From Acarospora socialis (lineage: Eukaryota > Ascomycota > Lecanoromycetes > Acarosporales > Acarosporaceae), in NCBI GenBank assembly GCA_025617375.2, contig JAMYGW020000001.1, positions 124,001 to 188,000 of the forward strand: a DNA stretch of 64,000 bases, read 5' to 3'. This document shows positions 34,540 to 44,800 of the stretch, in pieces. The notes under the pieces are model-generated. The model did no database searches. It saw only the letters and a program-made list of their open reading frames with translations, and had not been told where the DNA came from. The position numbers were made by a program, and so were the translations under genes. Position 1 is the first letter of the stretch; the number at the start of each line of letters is the position of its first letter.

Positions 34540-35970
34540 CTACTCAATCATCGCCAAAAGCAACCTCTCATAATCTCCCTTCGTATCGCCCTTGATCCGC
34601 TCCCTCAGCTCCTTCTTATACTTATGTCGATACGCGCCCTTCACCTGCTCTAAATGCGCCCGATTCCAATGAACCCTCACCACCCTATTCACCAACAAAT
34701 CATCCTTCGTCCCCATCCCCTTCATCGTCTCTTCCAACCCCCTCGCATCGCGCATCGCCCGATCCGTTCCCGCCCGCAACATCAACAGCAGCGCGTCTAA
34801 CATATGCCCGGAAAACTCCTTCTGGATGACCTTTTCGAGTGGAATACGGTACTTCGCCTCATACGCGTGCGCGACGGCGCGCAGGTGCCCGTCGCTGCGG
34901 TTCGAGAAGATGGCGCAGACGGCGATGGCGTCGTTGCCGAGCTTGGTGGCTTCGGTCGCGCGATGCAGGTCCGCGACGTCGGCGTCCACCTGCTGCGGCA
35001 GCACGGGGGCGCCGTCTTCCTGCCGGGTCGCGGCCAGCACCATGGCGAAGAGGCGCTCCGTCTTCAGCGACAGGTCGTCGCGGACGTCGCGCTCGAGGGG
35101 CCGCCCGTATTTGGCGGCGTAGGCGGTCTTGATGGCGTGCATGTCTGCGTTGGAGCGCGCGAGCAGGACGTCGTTGAGGACGCACTCTTTGGTGCCGATG
35201 CCGGCGAGGGCTTTGTTCAGGTTGTGCACGTCTTGCGCGAGCGGGCCGCGCACGATGGCCAGCAGGCCTTCTTTGAAGTAGCCGGAGGCTTCGGACGCGA
35301 TGTCGGATTCGAGGCTGCGGCCGTGGCGTTGCTGGTAGGTCGTGCGGAGGAGGGCGACTTGGAGGGGGTCGAGGCGCGAGAGGGTCCGGATCAGCGCTTG
35401 CTCGTCCGTACCGAAGCCTTTCATTGCTTTGCGGAGCGTGTCGGCGTCGCGGCTGGCGTCGCCCGGTGGAATTTGGTTGGGGATGTAGCCGGGTGAAGGG
35501 GGTGTTGGGGCGACGTACGGTTGCTGCATGGGTGGAGCGCCGTATGGGCCTTGTGGGTGCGGAGGACCGTAGCCTGGTTGCTGTCCGTAACCCTGTTGCG
35601 GTGGGTATGGGACCGGGGATGCGGCGCCGTATCCATGTTGCGGAGGCGGATAGCCAGGATTTGGTGGACCGTATGCGCTTTGCGGAGGGTACCCTTGAGG
35701 CGGGGGTTGGTTGTATCCGGGCTGGTGGGGCGGATAACCTTGTTGGGGATGTTGCGGTGGTGGAAGAGAGGGAGGAGGTCCGTGACCTTGCTGTTGAGGA
35801 TAAGGAGTGTAGCCGTGAGAACCTGGATACGGTCCCGGCGGGGGAGGATTGTATCCTGGCTGAGGTGAGTCTGCAATTCTGTCAGTAGGTAAATGTTAAA
35901 CGGTCAGGTGGGGCATACGTGAAGGTGCGCCGTACGGCGGATAGCCTCCTTGAGGAGGAGGATAGGCCAT
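34540..35970 (-). CDS. Annexin
   Basis: Minus strand, two exons (35970-35919, 35870-34540), 460 residues. Residues 1-~135 are Pro/Gly/Tyr/Gln-rich (repeats such as QQGYG, PQHGYG, PPHQPGY), a flexible tail like that of mammalian annexins 7 and 11. The annexin core follows with four repeats: type-II calcium loops KGFGTDE (repeat 1), AGIGTKE (repeat 2) and KGMGTKDD (repeat 4); repeat 3 is divergent (EATKLGNDA), usual in the family. Annexins bind acidic phospholipids in a calcium-dependent way and take part in membrane traffic and repair. High GC at third positions contrasts with the AT-richer sequence around it. The start is the ATG in exon 1 (MAYPPPQGGYPPYGAP). An internal ATG at 35529 would remove the tail. 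Confidence 0.95.
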
Positions 35971-37064
35971 TGTCGTTCGTGCCAGAAAGGTGTTTTGATC
36001 TTCGATATTACTATGATCCTGCAGAGATTCTCTTTCAAGACACAGGACGTTGGTACATTATGAAGTCGGGCGAGTTCCCTTTACTCTAGATCAGCAGTGA
36101 TGGCGATTGCGTACGTGGGGCAGTGCACGCTAAGCTAAGGCGTGGGGCTGACTCTAATTTGACTTTGTCGGTATCAACTTCGCCCGCTTTCATGACGGTG
36201 TCGAAGATAAGTCTCATGCTGACAGTGGTATGTCAGAATTCAGAGGGGTCGCCTCCGCAAGGCACAGCGTTCCGATGTTGAGTTTTCAGGACGGGTGTTC
36301 ACACCGTGAAGCAATGCTAGATCCCTTTCAAAAACGTAGTCCGAAACCAAAGGTGGCTATGCACCTCGGACTCTGGTTCATTTCAACGTAGAGATGGGGT
36401 ATGTGGGAACCAGAGTCGTCGGCCGCACGGTATAGCAGGTTGTACAGGATGTGAGGACAGTCGTCGAGTTAAAGATATCTATGTCCGGTCATACAAGGGA
36501 ATGTTCGCCGAATGCAAACTGTACTGTACGATCCGCCTGGTTAGGTGCGGCATACCGAGAACTACTCATAGGCACATAGGTGGACATGTAGACGGTAGCA
36601 CATAGATCTTTCACGCACAGAGCAAATTGGACAATATCCAGAAACTCTTCTTCGATCTGTAGTTTCAGAGCTTAGATTGGTTGATAGCCTGAATAAGATC
36701 TGACACTCTACCAAAAGTGTGAGATCGATCTGGGATTAGTGCTCTTGTACTAAGACTCTGATAGCTGGTGACATTCAGTGTCTCACTCGGTGAGATGCGG
36801 ATAGTTCAGCGTGGTGCCGGTTGCCGCTATGGTGGCCTGTAGTCACGGCGAGAAGTGGCCCAAGTGGTGTCCTGCGACTGAGCACTCTTTGAAAGGTCAG
36901 TGAGCATCTTAATGTTTACATGTCAGATTACAGGAGCGCGCATACCATCGATAGACTGGGTTTAAGCAGACTGCAAGCACACCTCTATGTTCACAACCCC
37001 GCCTTGAGATAGCCACTACCTTTCTTCTAGCAGGCGATACTCTGAATTCCATGACCAACAACTT
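35971..37064. other. Intergenic
   Basis: 1.1 kb with no ORF of note on either strand. It must contain the annexin promoter on its left. No repeats or RNA genes were recognised. Confidence 0.4.
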
Positions 37065-38180
37065 TCATGTAGGTGCGTGCTTTATCCTTTTAACCTGTCG
37101 TTGCTTGATCGAGTCCCCGACGACATCTGGGTACTCTTCTTGCTCCGAGCCGTCATCCGAGTCGTCTCTGCGCCTCTTACTCCCTGCCTGCTGACCCAGG
37201 TCATCATCCGTGTCATCTTTACGCTTCTCGCTCCCTGCCTTATATTCCAGGAATTGGCTCAATGTCATGTGCAGAGCTAAATATTCGTCGTCCACAGTGA
37301 CGTCCGAATAAGCAGGCAATGACAACGGTGGTGGCGGAACCTGGTTTTTGTGCAATAGATGCTCCTGACTAGGTTTCTCTGTGATATGGGCCTTAGATGT
37401 CATATCCGATTCCTGAAAGCTCTCTGAAACTTGGTCCTCCGCCTCGCCGTTTGAGCCCGCAGGATGTGGACTTGGGGAAGATGGTTCGCTATCAATGGTT
37501 CGCAGTTTCACCAAGCGCATGTACTCCTCTTGCCGTGCGAGATAGGCTTGGCGGATTGGATCTGGGGAAGACGGTTCGCTATCGGTGGTGTACGTAGCAT
37601 CCATGCGTATCATCTCCTCTTGCTGTTCAGTATAGGCTCGGCGGAGAGGACTTGGTGTGAACCCTCGTTTGTACTTCAACGCGTACTTTCCATACTTGTT
37701 CAAACGCCACTTTTCCCTCAGAACCGAAAGGTCGTAAGCGCACTGAACGTCGTATCCAAACCCGTGATCGACGTACCCAACCACTACGGGTTCTGGAGGT
37801 GAAGGGAGCGTTTGGTAGTCAATGTTAGTGGGTGCTATGTCCTCAGAGAAGCTCGACTTGGGTGATGGACCATGGTCAGGCGTTGTGTTTCTGCTGAAGC
37901 GATTAGACCTGAGTTGGCCAGGCGTCGATCGTTCACTAGCTGGGCTGAGCAGGCGGTCGAGGAGGCCGCCGTGTAGATCGGTTCGGTCTTCCTTGACCGT
38001 TGTCGAATCCTTGAGTTCGTCATCTTCGCGTGCTGCCCCTAGCGTAACACTTAAGGCTTTACTTATTTCCCCACTGGGCGAAGTGTCGGGCGACCTGAGC
38101 TGGACGTTTGGGAGCTTTGAGAGGTTCTTGGAGGATGAAGTAGAGTCTGCCGTCAACGTTTCGTATGCAGCGGCCTCCAT
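37065..38180 (-). CDS. Hypothetical disordered, probably nuclear protein
   Basis: Minus-strand single ORF of 371 residues (start ATG at 38180). It is Ser/Pro/Glu/Asp-rich. One more ordered block lies at about residues 125-190 (VGYVDHGFGYDVQCAYDL, REKWRLNKYGKYALKYKRG). It is followed by two imperfect copies of a unit RRAYTEQQEEMIRM / RQAYLARQEEYMRL, each ending in DSEPSSP. The C-terminus is rich in acidic and basic clusters (GSKRRRDDSDDGSEQEEYP, KQRQVKRIKHAP) that resemble nuclear localisation signals. No known domain is recognised. Divergent from the FHA-like kinase gene (299 bases between starts), so shared regulation is possible. Confidence 0.6.
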   Translation of the reverse strand: MEAAAYETLTADSTSSSKNLSKLPNVQLRSPDTSPSGEISKALSVTLGAAREDDELKDSTTVKEDRTDLHGGLLDRLLSPASERSTPGQLRSNRFSRNTTPDHGPSPKSSFSEDIAPTNIDYQTLPSPPEPVVVGYVDHGFGYDVQCAYDLSVLREKWRLNKYGKYALKYKRGFTPSPLRRAYTEQQEEMIRMDATYTTDSEPSSPDPIRQAYLARQEEYMRLVKLRTIDSEPSSPSPHPAGSNGEAEDQVSESFQESDMTSKAHITEKPSQEHLLHKNQVPPPPLSLPAYSDVTVDDEYLALHMTLSQFLEYKAGSEKRKDDTDDDLGQQAGSKRRRDDSDDGSEQEEYPDVVGDSIKQRQVKRIKHAPT

Positions 38181-38479
38181 ATTGAGAGACGGCAGTTCAA
38201 CCTAGACATTATGTTTCATCTAGTACAAGTGGTATTTCTATTCGACACTGTTGGTAGGACGTAGGTTGGATGAATTGTAGAGTGATAGTCTTTGGAGGTT
38301 GAGAGTTTCGGCTTATATAATCTTACCTCACCAAGGCAACATCGGATCACTTAGGACTCTGAGGCTCAATGTTGATACTGATTCACCCGACATCACACTA
38401 CACCATATCACTCAGCGGGAGTGTAGAATTAGAACCTATGCAACTGTGATTGTTGCTTGAAGCCAGAAGGTAGCAAGAC

Positions 38480-40150
38480 ATGGAGCCTCAGGGGAGCGAA
38501 TCGTCATCTATGTTTGCCCGATTGACTCCACACAACATAGAAGCATGCAAAGCTTTCAGTAATGTTGTTGATACAATCCTTAGTTACTCAACACAATTTG
38601 AGCATCACCGCAAGTTCATAAGCTACAGCCCCACCCAGGTACCTCTTCATTCTGTCGTTGGTTTTTCCAGCGCATCCTCGTCGGCCGGGACTGGAACCGA
38701 CACAGAGACCGAGCCAACCGTTGGAGAGGATGCAAAGTCTGAGACCAAGGAGCAAATGATATGGAAAGGATCATACTCGCTTTCTCTAGACAACCCGCCC
38801 CGCTTTCCTGCTGCGGGCTGGCGTGCTGGTAGTGGGCGATGGAAAGATGATGCTACCGGAGGAGTAGACCTGTTACTCAGCTATAATACGCCGCAAGATG
38901 ATGTGCGTGGAAGCCATGTTTGGTTGACTTTCAACAAGAACACCGGTGTTCTTATGCTGCAGCCACGGCATGCCGGTCGCAATGGCATAAAGCTGAAGGC
39001 TGAATACCATGCAGGTCAAAGCAATGCGCAAGCATTGATCGAACCAGCATCCGTTGTCCAAGTCGGGCGTCTTGAGTACGAGTTTGAGTATACAATTGAG
39101 CCACATAGTGCCGTGGAAAGGAGCTTTCAACTCGAAAAAGCAAAGTTCTTCCAGGTACACTTGAAGGCCCCCCCACCAATTGAAGCTACATCGGTGACTC
39201 CATCGCGGAACAGCATGGCCATAGGCCCGTGGACTATACCCAGTACTGTAGGCAAAGGCGCTTACGGTGTTGTCAGCGCGGCAGTCCACCGGAACGGAAC
39301 AGTCGTAGCTGTGAAATCGTTTCTGCGTCATGATCGCCGAACTAACAAGAGCGTTATGGACGAGATGGTCACGGCTCAGAGACTTATGGGCGAGACCGGA
39401 ACACATGATTACCGAGAGTACATATTGCAACTGCAAGAGGTAATCTTTCAGCGAGGAGCGTCAGAATTCGACGGAGGGCCGCCAGAACAGGTTTGGATGC
39501 TGTATACGCCGCTTGCGCGTTGCACCTTCTCGGAATATTTCGCTCCACAAGGTAAAATGCAATCCAGGGAGGCACGCGTCGCACTGCTCGAACAAGTCCT
39601 GAAAGGGCTCGTTTGCCTTCACGCTCAGGGTTGGGTTCATCGGGATCTCAAGCCTCCAAATCTTGGTGTCGTCAGCATAGAACCACCAAAGGCCGTCATC
39701 CTGGATCTGGGACAAGCACATCATATCGAGGCCAGTGAGACCAAATCGGGCATTCAGCCAAATCCAGGCCGCGTCGGGACGGTGTTGTATCTCGCCCCAG
39801 AAATGGAGCTCCGGCCTTATAACGAGCGAGTGGACGTCTGGGCCTTCGGTCTTATTGTTCACCAAATAATGATGGGCTTTCATCCATGGAAAATGAGCGT
39901 CAACCCATGGCGACCTGACAAGAACCCGCAGTATAATAACACAATGATATATTACAACGCATACCTAAGGGATTGGACAAGAGCGGCTCCCGATACGGTA
40001 GAGAATCTCGTATTGAAGTTGCTGGAGTGGGATCCAAAACGACGCCTGTCTGCCACAGAGGCCCTTCAGCATCCTTTCTTCAAACCTGGTCCCGCAAATG
40101 CAGCCGCTTCAGCTGAGATAGAGACAGGGAAGAAACGGCCGAGGGAATGA
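38480..40150 (+). CDS. Serine/threonine protein kinase with FHA-like N-terminal domain
   Basis: Intronless, 556 residues. Residues ~95-225 look like a forkhead-associated (phosphothreonine-binding) fold: SHVWLTFNKNTGVLMLQPR, then RNGIKL and QVGRLEYEFEY. The kinase domain spans ~250-535: glycine loop VGKGAYG, VAVK with Lys279, HRDLKPPN with Asp389, a DLG in place of DFG (Asp409), YLAPEM, and DVWAFGLIVHQIMMG. All catalytic residues are present, so it should be active. The C-terminal end KKRPRE may be a nuclear signal. FHA plus kinase recalls Rad53/Chk2 checkpoint kinases, but the FHA part is degenerate and a specific ortholog cannot be claimed. Confidence 0.85.
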   Translation: MEPQGSESSSMFARLTPHNIEACKAFSNVVDTILSYSTQFEHHRKFISYSPTQVPLHSVVGFSSASSSAGTGTDTETEPTVGEDAKSETKEQMIWKGSYSLSLDNPPRFPAAGWRAGSGRWKDDATGGVDLLLSYNTPQDDVRGSHVWLTFNKNTGVLMLQPRHAGRNGIKLKAEYHAGQSNAQALIEPASVVQVGRLEYEFEYTIEPHSAVERSFQLEKAKFFQVHLKAPPPIEATSVTPSRNSMAIGPWTIPSTVGKGAYGVVSAAVHRNGTVVAVKSFLRHDRRTNKSVMDEMVTAQRLMGETGTHDYREYILQLQEVIFQRGASEFDGGPPEQVWMLYTPLARCTFSEYFAPQGKMQSREARVALLEQVLKGLVCLHAQGWVHRDLKPPNLGVVSIEPPKAVILDLGQAHHIEASETKSGIQPNPGRVGTVLYLAPEMELRPYNERVDVWAFGLIVHQIMMGFHPWKMSVNPWRPDKNPQYNNTMIYYNAYLRDWTRAAPDTVENLVLKLLEWDPKRRLSATEALQHPFFKPGPANAAASAEIETGKKRPRE

Positions 40151-40916
40151 ACGTTTTCATTCCTTCAAAACGTATTCAAACGTACAATGCCATCGCAGGC
40201 CTAGCCACCTGTCCAAGCGAAACTTTCGTCAAGTCGCTGACCCTGGGTCGCTGGGGTGCCCCATAGAACATCCTGGAGGTATGTCGTGGCTTATTATTCT
40301 AGCCGGGTAACACTAACTCCGGTAGATGTCGACGAGAGAACAACGGGCATGGTGCTCATTTCGAAGCCGTGATGTACATCATGCTGGCACATTCCAAAGA
40401 GACTTTCGAGTGTTGAGGGAGCACTCCTAGTCCATGGCACGGAGAGTGTGGGTTCGATCCCTCGGCCATCAAGCACCGGCGATACTACGGAGACGAGTTA
40501 GATACTTCGGTACGGCAAAGAAGCGCAAGCCTACTCCGTCAGCAATATGTATTTAGTTACAAGTCCCACATCATCATACTCTAAGTACGCAGGGTTCAAC
40601 AGGACCTGAGGTTTCTGGAGACTTTTTCTTACCTTCTGTTTTGCTCACATGATTGAGACGTAACGTAACCCTAAGTACTTGAGCAAAGTGGCGATTGTAA
40701 GTATAGAGGAGCCTTCCCACTCGCCGAGGACAGATCAACTGTACCCAGCTGAGGGTCTTCCGTAGCTACATAGCCGCATAGCAATCATAAGCTTGGAGCA
40801 CACATACCACCACCGAACAAACGAGCACGTCGAATATCTCAACCCATAAGCCATAACCCTATCCCAAATCCACATCACAAGCAACCTGCCAACCCCGGAA
40901 GTCCCATCCCATCCCA
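40151..40916. other. Intergenic, convergent 3' ends
   Basis: 766 bases between the 3' ends of the kinase and GFA genes. No gene is seen. A GGGTTCGATCCC segment near 40442 looks like a tRNA T-loop, but no cloverleaf could be built (see rejected items). Confidence 0.4.
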
Positions 40917-41844
40917 TCACTCCTGTATAGCCTGCTTATGGAAAATCCCTACACAGCGCCCAGCATCAGCACACACGAACCGCAACACACCCTCGTCCCC
41001 ATTGACCCGCGTACAAGCGGAAGAGACAGCCACGACAAAAACACATACCCGGAATCTCCGGCATCCAGTTCGACCTGGCCTTGCAGAAGAACTCGCCTTT
41101 CGGCGGCAACGCGTCCGGATCGTCGAGCGTGCCGCACATGACATAGCGGAATTTATCCTTTGCCGGGGCCTGTGTTTTCGCACAACGCACACGTGCACAC
41201 AGTCGTCAGTCTCGGGGGTCTTCACTATAACGTTTCGCCCCCATCCCCACCCCTGGCTTCCTCCCCTCTCCTCTCCAAGCACAAACATCTACCAGCCCGC
41301 AGCGTTTTTGGACCCAAGAGCAAAGAGCAAGGAAAGCACGGGTCCGAAAAGCAGGGGGGGGGAAAAAGAACGTACGCCGTATTCCAAGATGCCGGACCCG
41401 CACGTGGGGCAGAATTCGCGGTACAGGGTGGTGCCGGAGCCGTTGTCGCTGACGTGCTGCTTGGGGGAGCCGGCGGTGAGCTTGAAGGCTTGGACGGGGA
41501 TCTTGGCCGTGAGGCCGAATTCGGTGCCGAAGAAGCGCTGTCGGGAGGGGGGAGGGAGCGAGTTAGTGTCGGGTTTTGTCTCTTGGTCTTGGTCTTGCGT
41601 CTGGGTTTGAGTTGATTTGGTTGCTTTGCTGGTTGTGATTGTGGATGGGTTGCGGGTGGGGGAGGGGATGGCGGGGGTTTGAGGGCAATGTGAGGATAGG
41701 TAGGGTATGGAGGAGAGGGTGGGTACGGGGGGAAAGTACCTTGCAGTTCTTGCAATGGCAGAGGGATGTCCGGGCTTCGTCGGGGGAGGAGAGGTCGATT
41801 TCGTATTTGATCTCGCCGCAGTAGCAATGGCCGGTGTAGATCAT
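40917..41844 (-). CDS. GFA / CENP-V family zinc-binding protein
   Basis: Minus strand, four exons (41844-41740, 41537-41376, 41169-41049, 40948-40917), 139 residues. Zinc ligands follow the family pattern: HCYCGEIKYEI, CHCKNCK and FCPTCGSGILEYG. The N-terminal strand MIYTGHCYCGE, the block RFFGTEFGLTAKIPVQAFKL and the end block FFCKARSNWMPEIPG also fit. The family is named after glutathione-dependent formaldehyde-activating enzyme, a zinc protein that binds the S-hydroxymethylglutathione adduct; most fungal members have no tested substrate. Three of the four exons have GC-rich introns with simple sequence. The last exon codes for only nine residues plus the stop. Confidence 0.9.
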
Positions 41845-44800
41845 TTTGGAGGCGGCGGTTGATTAGGGTTAGGATATGGCCCTGGTGTTGTTGTGACACG
41901 GAGGTTCTGGCTCGGTTCCGGTTTGACGTCACTCTCGTTCAAGTTAGGTAATTATAGATCAGCGAGGACATCCTCGCTCATACAGAGTACTCTACGGAGG
42001 GGCGCCAACAAATACATAAATTTTCTGCTATAAGGTAGATAATTTAGTAACAGGAAACAAGAACTGGAAGGGCTCATCAACTTGAGAAATCGCAGAGACG
42101 AGAATCGGTCTCAACGAAATCTGATCAGTTTTAGTGTATTTGATCAGGCATTGTCTGCCATCCTCCTTCATGGAGATCTAGAGTCCTCCAGTCTCGAGTA
42201 CTCGTAATCGTATACACGCTTACGGAGTACCTGACTGACATCTGAGACGTGTCAATCAAGGAGATTTCACCCCCCTGAGACCGGAAGTTGCCGCATGCCC
42301 AGTGAAAGGTGCCGTTACGAGACATACCTCAGTGAAAGGTTTCCAGCTAATGCAGCAATGTAGCGTAATCTGTGAGATCCTGTACGACCTGAACTCTGAT
42401 CTCAACTAATGCAAGTAATCAGCTGCAGCTGTCAGAGATCGATGAGCTGAGCACCCAGATAGATTTCAAGTCAATCGTGCAGTGTTCTAGACCATGCGCT
42501 CCCCTCAGACTTAGGGACGGGAGATGAAGAGGAAGAGGAAGAGGAAAAGGAGGATGCCTCAGGATGAGCTGACGCAGTAAGGAAGGAGAGCGGAACCTCT
42601 ATACTCTACTCTACTTCGCATGTACGAATATGGTAGGTAGGTCATCGCGCAGCGAAGCGAAGAAATAAAGTGAGGCGAAACGCTCTCCGTGGGATGATAC
42701 CTAATGATGAAGAAGATGATGATTGCCGCCCGCGAACCGGGAGTCGATCTCTTCCGTAGTTGCCCTGACTTGGAAATCGTCGTCGGTTGACATTCCGAAA
42801 TCGCTGTGCTGTAGAGTTTGGCAGCCTTCGAAAGGTCGAGTGTTCGGAACGCCGTGCAAATGGCGGTGAGTGCTTGCAAAGAAGACTATCATCACCTCAT
42901 TATCATCTACAAGCGATGGTGCTGTCGAAAGCTCCGGTGGTTGCTTCTAGGTTCTCCAGATAGCCCTTCTGTAGGTATAGAACCGTGAGCGGACCATGCC
43001 CGTGGACTACGGGATTGAGGTGGTCGTTCTCAGCAGTGATGTACCTCGCTTGACCCGGAGCGGTTGCACGGCAAGGGGGGTGGGAGGCAGAGGGACACGA
43101 TCATGCGCGGCGCACATGTCGGAAAAGCATCGAGGGCCGCAGATTCGCTGGGTGGGTGCATTGCATGTCGAAATCCCGCGCCGACGACGATCCTTCCGCC
43201 GTACTTGTAAGGTGAGAGCCCGGTTTGCGCGGTGGTGGTACGAAACGCACATGTGGTGGTCGTGTGGAGTATGTGCCGAATGTAGAAAGGGATCGATGTC
43301 AGGCTTGATGAATGGCCTGTGTCAGTGCCCTAACAGATCTGAGAACGACATCAAAGATGTGCGGCTTTCGAAGGTATATCTTCTCCCAAACAGGCAGACA
43401 TCTTCGGTACTATGGTATTGAATGTCATGAATATTAATGGATTCCAGGCAGTGGCAGTCAAGCAGTGGAAGGGTGGTGGATGAGCACGGTCCTCCTCTGA
43501 ATGTGCTGTGCAGCGAGAGAAACAGTCGCAGTCGCAGAAGACTGACGCAGCAAGGATAGTCATATAGTTTGCAGCATCATGCTGATGCATTCCACGAAGT
43601 CGGCATCTCTGGTCCCGTGAACATGAACATGAGCCGGCATTTCTCCTCAACGCAGTGGACTCTGGTAAGGTAGGTAGTGTCTACAGTAATCAATACGGCA
43701 CGAGATCATGCTCACAGCTTATTCTTGACGCCTCAATGGGCTGAGTATTTCTTGAAAGATCCAGTCTTCGAGCTATGCGATACACACAAGCAGAATGAAT
43801 AATATGAGTGGAGCACCATCCCGTAAGCAGAGCGCTTGCGATGTCGCTGAAAATGTGTGGTGCTGTAGTATAGGCTAAAAATAGAGCGGGGCTCTGCAGG
43901 ACGGCAGCACTCCTTCTCGTTCGTGATGACGCTTGAGGGCAAAAGCGTGGTGAGAAAAGCATCATTACCTTATTACCTTATTGCCGCGTGCCGAATTTTG
44001 ACGTCTTCCTCGTCTATTTAGATACATGGTTGAGAGTGGTTCTCTGTCCCGGTCTGTTCTGTCTGGGTGCCTGGGAGGACTCACCGGCAAGTTAGCGGCA
44101 TTGGTGTTAGTGTTGCTTACTGGCGTCTGATGAATGGCTTGACGGCTTATGGGCTTGACAATAGACCCATCTGGACCTCTGACCCGAGGAGCTGAAAGAC
44201 TGGATCAAATGTGAGGTCAAATTGGAAGAGGGGTTCATCATACGAGTCCTCCGTACCCTGGGTTGTGCCTTGCGGTGCCAGACAGATGCAAGTTCAACAT
44301 GCAATATCCGACCAACTGCCTAGATCAACGGACATACGTAGTTGGCTTGATCCAAAGGGAGGCACTGTAGTCTGTACTGTAGAGAAGGATTATTGAGGAT
44401 TCCGGGTATGAGAGATAAAGCGATCAGCGCAGAATGTAACATGCAACATGCGAGGAGTGCAACACAGATTGCTCTAATCGTATAAGGTATGTATGTATGA
44501 GTGGAGAAAGACGTTGAAGAAGGTACCCATTTGGAAGAACTTCAGTCATTTGTACCACCCCGATCGACAAACGTACCAATACCACTTTGGGATCATAGAT
44601 TGCACCTCTGTGGAACAGATCCTTCGTATCGATACTTGTGAATAAACGAGGCCAGCTCTTTTCAATTAATAAGGTACCGAAAGCGATGTTACCTGACCGC
44701 CTTCTGCCCGCGAACCAAAGATGATGTTTTCTGATGATCTCCTGATGATCTCTTGGGATCACTTGAGATCCCTGACAGCGGCCGCCGTGTTCGCACATGC

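Noticed and set aside
34804-35496. 230-codon plus-strand frame
   Set aside because: Antisense to the annexin repeats; open because of high GC and the annexin codon pattern. The annexin call is certain.
40380-40480. tRNA-like T-loop GGGTTCGATCCC
   Set aside because: Only three base pairs form in the T-stem and no acceptor, D or anticodon arm could be found around it.
42996-43421. 141-codon plus frame in the gene-poor region
   Set aside because: Composition is Arg/Cys/Trp-heavy without conserved motif; likely chance opening.
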